DNA from: Deltaproteobacteria bacterium
Lineage (GTDB): Bacteria; Desulfobacterota; Binatia; HRBIN30; CADEER01
NCBI GenBank assembly: GCA_029262455.1
Contig: JAJCZJ010000091.1
Coordinates: 1-64,000, forward strand
Direction of reading: 5' to 3'
DNA length: 64,000 nt
Shown: positions 61,605 to 64,000 of the stretch, one piece after another
How positions within the stretch are numbered: the stretch's first letter is position 1
Layout: every line of letters starts with the position of its first letter
Translations under genes and position numbers: made by a program
Notes under the pieces: model-generated
Told to the model about the DNA's origin: nothing
The model's input: the letters and a program-made list of their open reading frames with translations, nothing else
Databases searched by the model: none

Positions 61605-62627
61605 ATGACTAAAACAGGATTTGTCTTAGATGAACGCTATCTCGATCACGATACCGGCGACGGTCATCCGGAGCGGGCGGAACGCATCGAGGTCTTGCTC
61701 TCGGCCATCTCTGAGAGGCCCGGTCTGCAACGGGTTGAGCCCAGGCTGGCGAATGCGGACGAAGTTGCGCTGATTCATGAGGGGCGCCACATCGACGCGG
61801 TTGCTGGTACCAAGGGCGTCGCGCGCAGCGCCTTTGATGGCGACACTCCGGCCTCGGCGCAGTCCTACGACACCGCGCTGCTAGCGACTGGTGGCGTGCT
61901 GAGCCTCATCGACGGCGTGATCGCAGGGGATCTGGACAACGGGTTTGCCATGGTGCGGCCGCCGGGCCATCACGCCGAACGCGACCGTGCGATGGGTTTT
62001 TGTCTGTTCAACAATGTAGCAGTCGGTGCGGCATACCTGCGTGAGCGCCATGGTCTCGAGCGGGTGCTCATTGTCGATTGGGACGTGCACCACGGCAACG
62101 GTACGCAGCATTCGTTTTATGGCGACCCCAGTGTGATGTTCGTGTCGACGCATCGGTTCCCGTTTTATCCCGGTACGGGTTCACTCGAGGAAGTCGGTCA
62201 CGGCGATGGTGCCGGTTTTACCGTCAATATCCCATTCCCCGGAGGATTTGGCGATGTGGAGTATGCGGCTGCCTTCGAGGCGATCGTTGAACCGGTGGCC
62301 GAAGAGTACGACCCCGACTTCATTCTGATCTCTGCCGGATTCGATCCGCACGTGCGCGATCCGCTCGGCGGCATGGCGGTGACCGAGGCAGGGTTTGCGT
62401 CGATGGCGAAGTCGCTACTGGCAGTTGCCCGGCGTTGCTGCGCCGGCCGCTGTGTTGCTGTGCTGGAGGGTGGCTACGATCTCAATGCGATTCGCAACTC
62501 GAGTGCAGCGGTGTTGGGGCAGCTGATGGATAGCGAGGCGGAGATTCCGCCGCCAGCCGGAGAGAGCCGGGCGGCTCCTGTCATCGATGCCGTGCGCCGG
62601 ACCTACGCCGACTATTGGCGGTTCTGA
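61605..62627 (+). CDS. Histone-deacetylase-family (AcuC-like) amidohydrolase
   Basis: A 340-residue zinc hydrolase of the HDAC/AcuC/acetylpolyamine class. The active-site His122/His123 pair is in [15 protein letters not shown]. Zinc ligands appear in [11 protein letters not shown] and [14 protein letters not shown], and the C-terminal LEGGYDL motif is present. It probably removes acetyl groups from polyamines, acetoin-related substrates or lysines. It is a single gene divergent from tatB, ending before a REP-like hairpin. Confidence 0.92.
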   Translation: MTKTGFVLDERYLDHDTGDGHPERAERIEVLLSAISERPGLQRVEPRLANADEVALIHEGRHIDAVAGTKGVARSAFDGDTPASAQSYDTALLATGGVLSLIDGVIAGDLDNGFAMVRPPGHHAERDRAMGFCLFNNVAVGAAYLRERHGLERVLIVDWDVHHGNGTQHSFYGDPSVMFVSTHRFPFYPGTGSLEEVGHGDGAGFTVNIPFPGGFGDVEYAAAFEAIVEPVAEEYDPDFILISAGFDPHVRDPLGGMAVTEAGFASMAKSLLAVARRCCAGRCVAVLEGGYDLNAIRNSSAAVLGQLMDSEAEIPPPAGESRAAPVIDAVRRTYADYWRF

Positions 62628-62636
62628 GGCGTTGGC

Positions 62637-62696
62637 GGGGAGGCTCTCGCCGAGCCGTGGCCGCGTATTGATTCGCGGCTCGGCAGGAGCCGCGCG
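62637..62696. repeat. REP-like palindromic repeat, copy 2
   Basis: Arms 62637-62657 and 62676-62696 share the GGCTC..GCCGAGCCG core with the copy at 58938-58996. Here it sits between convergent genes and is followed on the plus strand by AAAAAA (read as T6 on the minus strand), so it may act as a terminator or mRNA end. Confidence 0.65.
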
Positions 62697-62772
62697 CTCC
62701 AAAAAACTGGCTGCATTCCGGGTCGCGGAGGGCGGGCGCCCGAAGCTGCGCTTCTCCGCGAGTTCGCGCCGA

Positions 62773-63999
62773 CTAGAAGTCGTTGCGCAAGAACTCGATT
62801 GCGGACGGCCCTCTCTCGGATTCGCGGCCGACCAGCTGGATCGCCGGGATTGATCCGGGCTCCGGCTCGGTTCCGGCGCGGAAGCATTCCAGGATTCCGT
62901 CTCCACCGGCCGCTGAACGCACGCCGGTGAACCGGTCGATGTGGACGCACTTGAGGCCTTCGGGGATCGCAAACTCCTGTCTCGGCTGGTCGCGCACTGC
63001 TTCTTTCATGAACGATTTCCAGATCGGCGCAGCGATGCGGCCCCCTGTTTCGCGCAGCGGTCGTTTGTTGTCGAATCCGACCCAGACCGAGGCTAGCATC
63101 TTCGGAGTGAAGCCCATGAACCAAGCGTCGTGGAGATCGTTCGTCGTGCCTGTCTTGCCGGCAGTCGGCTGGCCCAGCCCCCGCACACTTCGGCCCGTGC
63201 CGCGGCGAACCACATCCTGCATCATGCTCGTGACCATGTAGGCCGTTGTTGGCGGAATCACTTCGCGTTCTTCGATCTCGTTCGTTTCGAGGACTTGTCC
63301 TTCGTGGTCGGTGATTCGTGTGACGAAGAGCGGCGTGACAATTTTGCCGCCGTTGGGAAAGACTGTGTAGGCCGTGGCCAGCTCGAGCGGGGTGACCTCG
63401 GCAGATCCAAGCGCTAGGGAAAGGTTGCGCTGCATTGGGCCTTGAAACCCAAAGCGGCCGAGATACTTGACCAGGTAGCCGATGCCGATTTGGTCGGCGA
63501 GTTTCACCGAGACGACGTTGCGCGAGTGGGTCAGAGCTTCGCGTAGAGAAGTCAGCCCGTAGTGCTTCTTTTCGAAGTTTTGCGGACTCCATTTGCGGCC
63601 GTGGTCGTTGTAGGTGATGGGTTCGTCGAGGATGACGGAGGCCGGGGTTAGGTTGGTGTCGAGAGCGGCGGCGAATACGAGTGGTTTGAACGCCGAACCG
63701 GGTTGACGCCGAGCCTGAATGGCGCGGTTGAACTGGCTGCGATGAAAATCGTAACCGCCGACGAGTGCGCGCACGTAGCCGGTGGTGGGTTCCATTCCGA
63801 CCAGGGCGGCCTCGACTGGCGGGCTTGGGTCGATTGTAAACCGCCTTGGCTCGCTTTCGTCGTCATCGTCGGCCAGTCGAACCAGCAAAAAGTCGTCCTT
63901 CTTGAGCTTCTTTTTCTTGTCGGTCGGCGGCGCGACCACCACGCCCTCGTACGGCCCGACCGAGACTGCGACAGCGTCGGCCTTTGCGGACGTCACGAT
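62773..63999 (-). CDS. Penicillin-binding protein 1A, C-terminal part
   Basis: The last about 408 residues of a class A PBP; the frame is open to the right edge, where the glycosyltransferase half is expected. The transpeptidase shows QPGSAFKP (SxxK), SRN (SxN) and GKTGTT (KTG), all three active-site motifs. The preceding Lys/Asp-rich loop (PPTDKKKKLKKDD) is an OB-type inserted region. It builds and crosslinks peptidoglycan in the periplasm. Confidence 0.92.
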   Translation of the reverse strand: MVTSAKADAVAVSVGPYEGVVVAPPTDKKKKLKKDDFLLVRLADDDDESEPRRFTIDPSPPVEAALVGMEPTTGYVRALVGGYDFHRSQFNRAIQARRQPGSAFKPLVFAAALDTNLTPASVILDEPITYNDHGRKWSPQNFEKKHYGLTSLREALTHSRNVVSVKLADQIGIGYLVKYLGRFGFQGPMQRNLSLALGSAEVTPLELATAYTVFPNGGKIVTPLFVTRITDHEGQVLETNEIEEREVIPPTTAYMVTSMMQDVVRRGTGRSVRGLGQPTAGKTGTTNDLHDAWFMGFTPKMLASVWVGFDNKRPLRETGGRIAAPIWKSFMKEAVRDQPRQEFAIPEGLKCVHIDRFTGVRSAAGGDGILECFRAGTEPEPGSIPAIQLVGRESERGPSAIEFLRNDF

Positions 64000-64000
64000 C

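Overview
The window is GC-rich, densely coded bacterial DNA with almost no mobile-element signal. No rRNA, tRNA, insertion sequence, prophage or CRISPR array was found. The gene mix suggests a member of the old Deltaproteobacteria, most like Candidatus Binatia/Binatota (Desulfobacterota_B). It includes secreted FG-GAP and delta-60-repeat proteins with Thr/Pro linkers and Myxococcus-type Cys-rich repeats, a haloalkane dehalogenase, LLM (F420-type) oxidoreductases, paired acyl-CoA dehydrogenases, DUF4911, DUF1566 and BamD/Tat genes. This placement is inferred from gene content only.

Layout. 1-3227: two secreted repeat proteins. 3228-4895: a membrane histidine kinase. 5039-9435: haloalkane dehalogenase facing a sulfotransferase / 2OG-oxygenase / IspH / secreted PNPOx-like series. 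9577-12679: an HxlR-SCP2 regulator with two acyl-CoA dehydrogenases, divergent from an alcohol dehydrogenase / hydrolase / C69 peptidase series (12804-15841). 15956-16202: a near-consensus sigma-54 promoter before a 48-residue protein. 16309-20852: a SurA-like chaperone with a structured upstream region, a NarL-type regulator and a histidine-kinase-like protein whose catalytic residues are lost. 21086-24408: a MatB-like acyl-CoA synthetase, an uncharacterised small protein (paralogue at 37822) and an LLM oxidoreductase. 24500-31481: UvrA, aldo/keto reductase, and DUF1566 and delta-60 secreted proteins. 31572-35747: a giant secreted multidomain zincin. 36142-40439: cysteine desulfurase, an A-type Fe-S carrier, the small-protein paralogue, SppA and a zinc-ribbon membrane protein. 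40341-44850: a Gld-type ABC exporter cluster. 44990-49743: DNA polymerase I and an ECF-sigma/anti-sigma operon. 49736-58837: eleven closely packed minus-strand genes. 59018-64000: DUF218, DUF4911-TatC-TatB, an HDAC-family deacetylase and the C-terminal half of a class A PBP.

The two strongest unusual signals are in the long minus-strand run. First, a secreted HMA-domain protein (58484-58837) reads through an in-frame TGA at the metal-binding position. It is followed by a SECIS-like hairpin, and its downstream stop overlaps the next gene's start, so it is a strong selenoprotein candidate. Second, a CysO/CysM-type thiocarboxylate operon carries two E1-like genes that complement each other. One has every ATP-site residue but lacks the N-terminal Arg segment. 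The other keeps that RYSRQ segment but has lost the nucleotide-binding core. This suggests a bacterial heterodimeric E1. The operon also has a threonine-synthase-like protein and a radical SAM protein with a C-x8-C-x2-C cluster motif.
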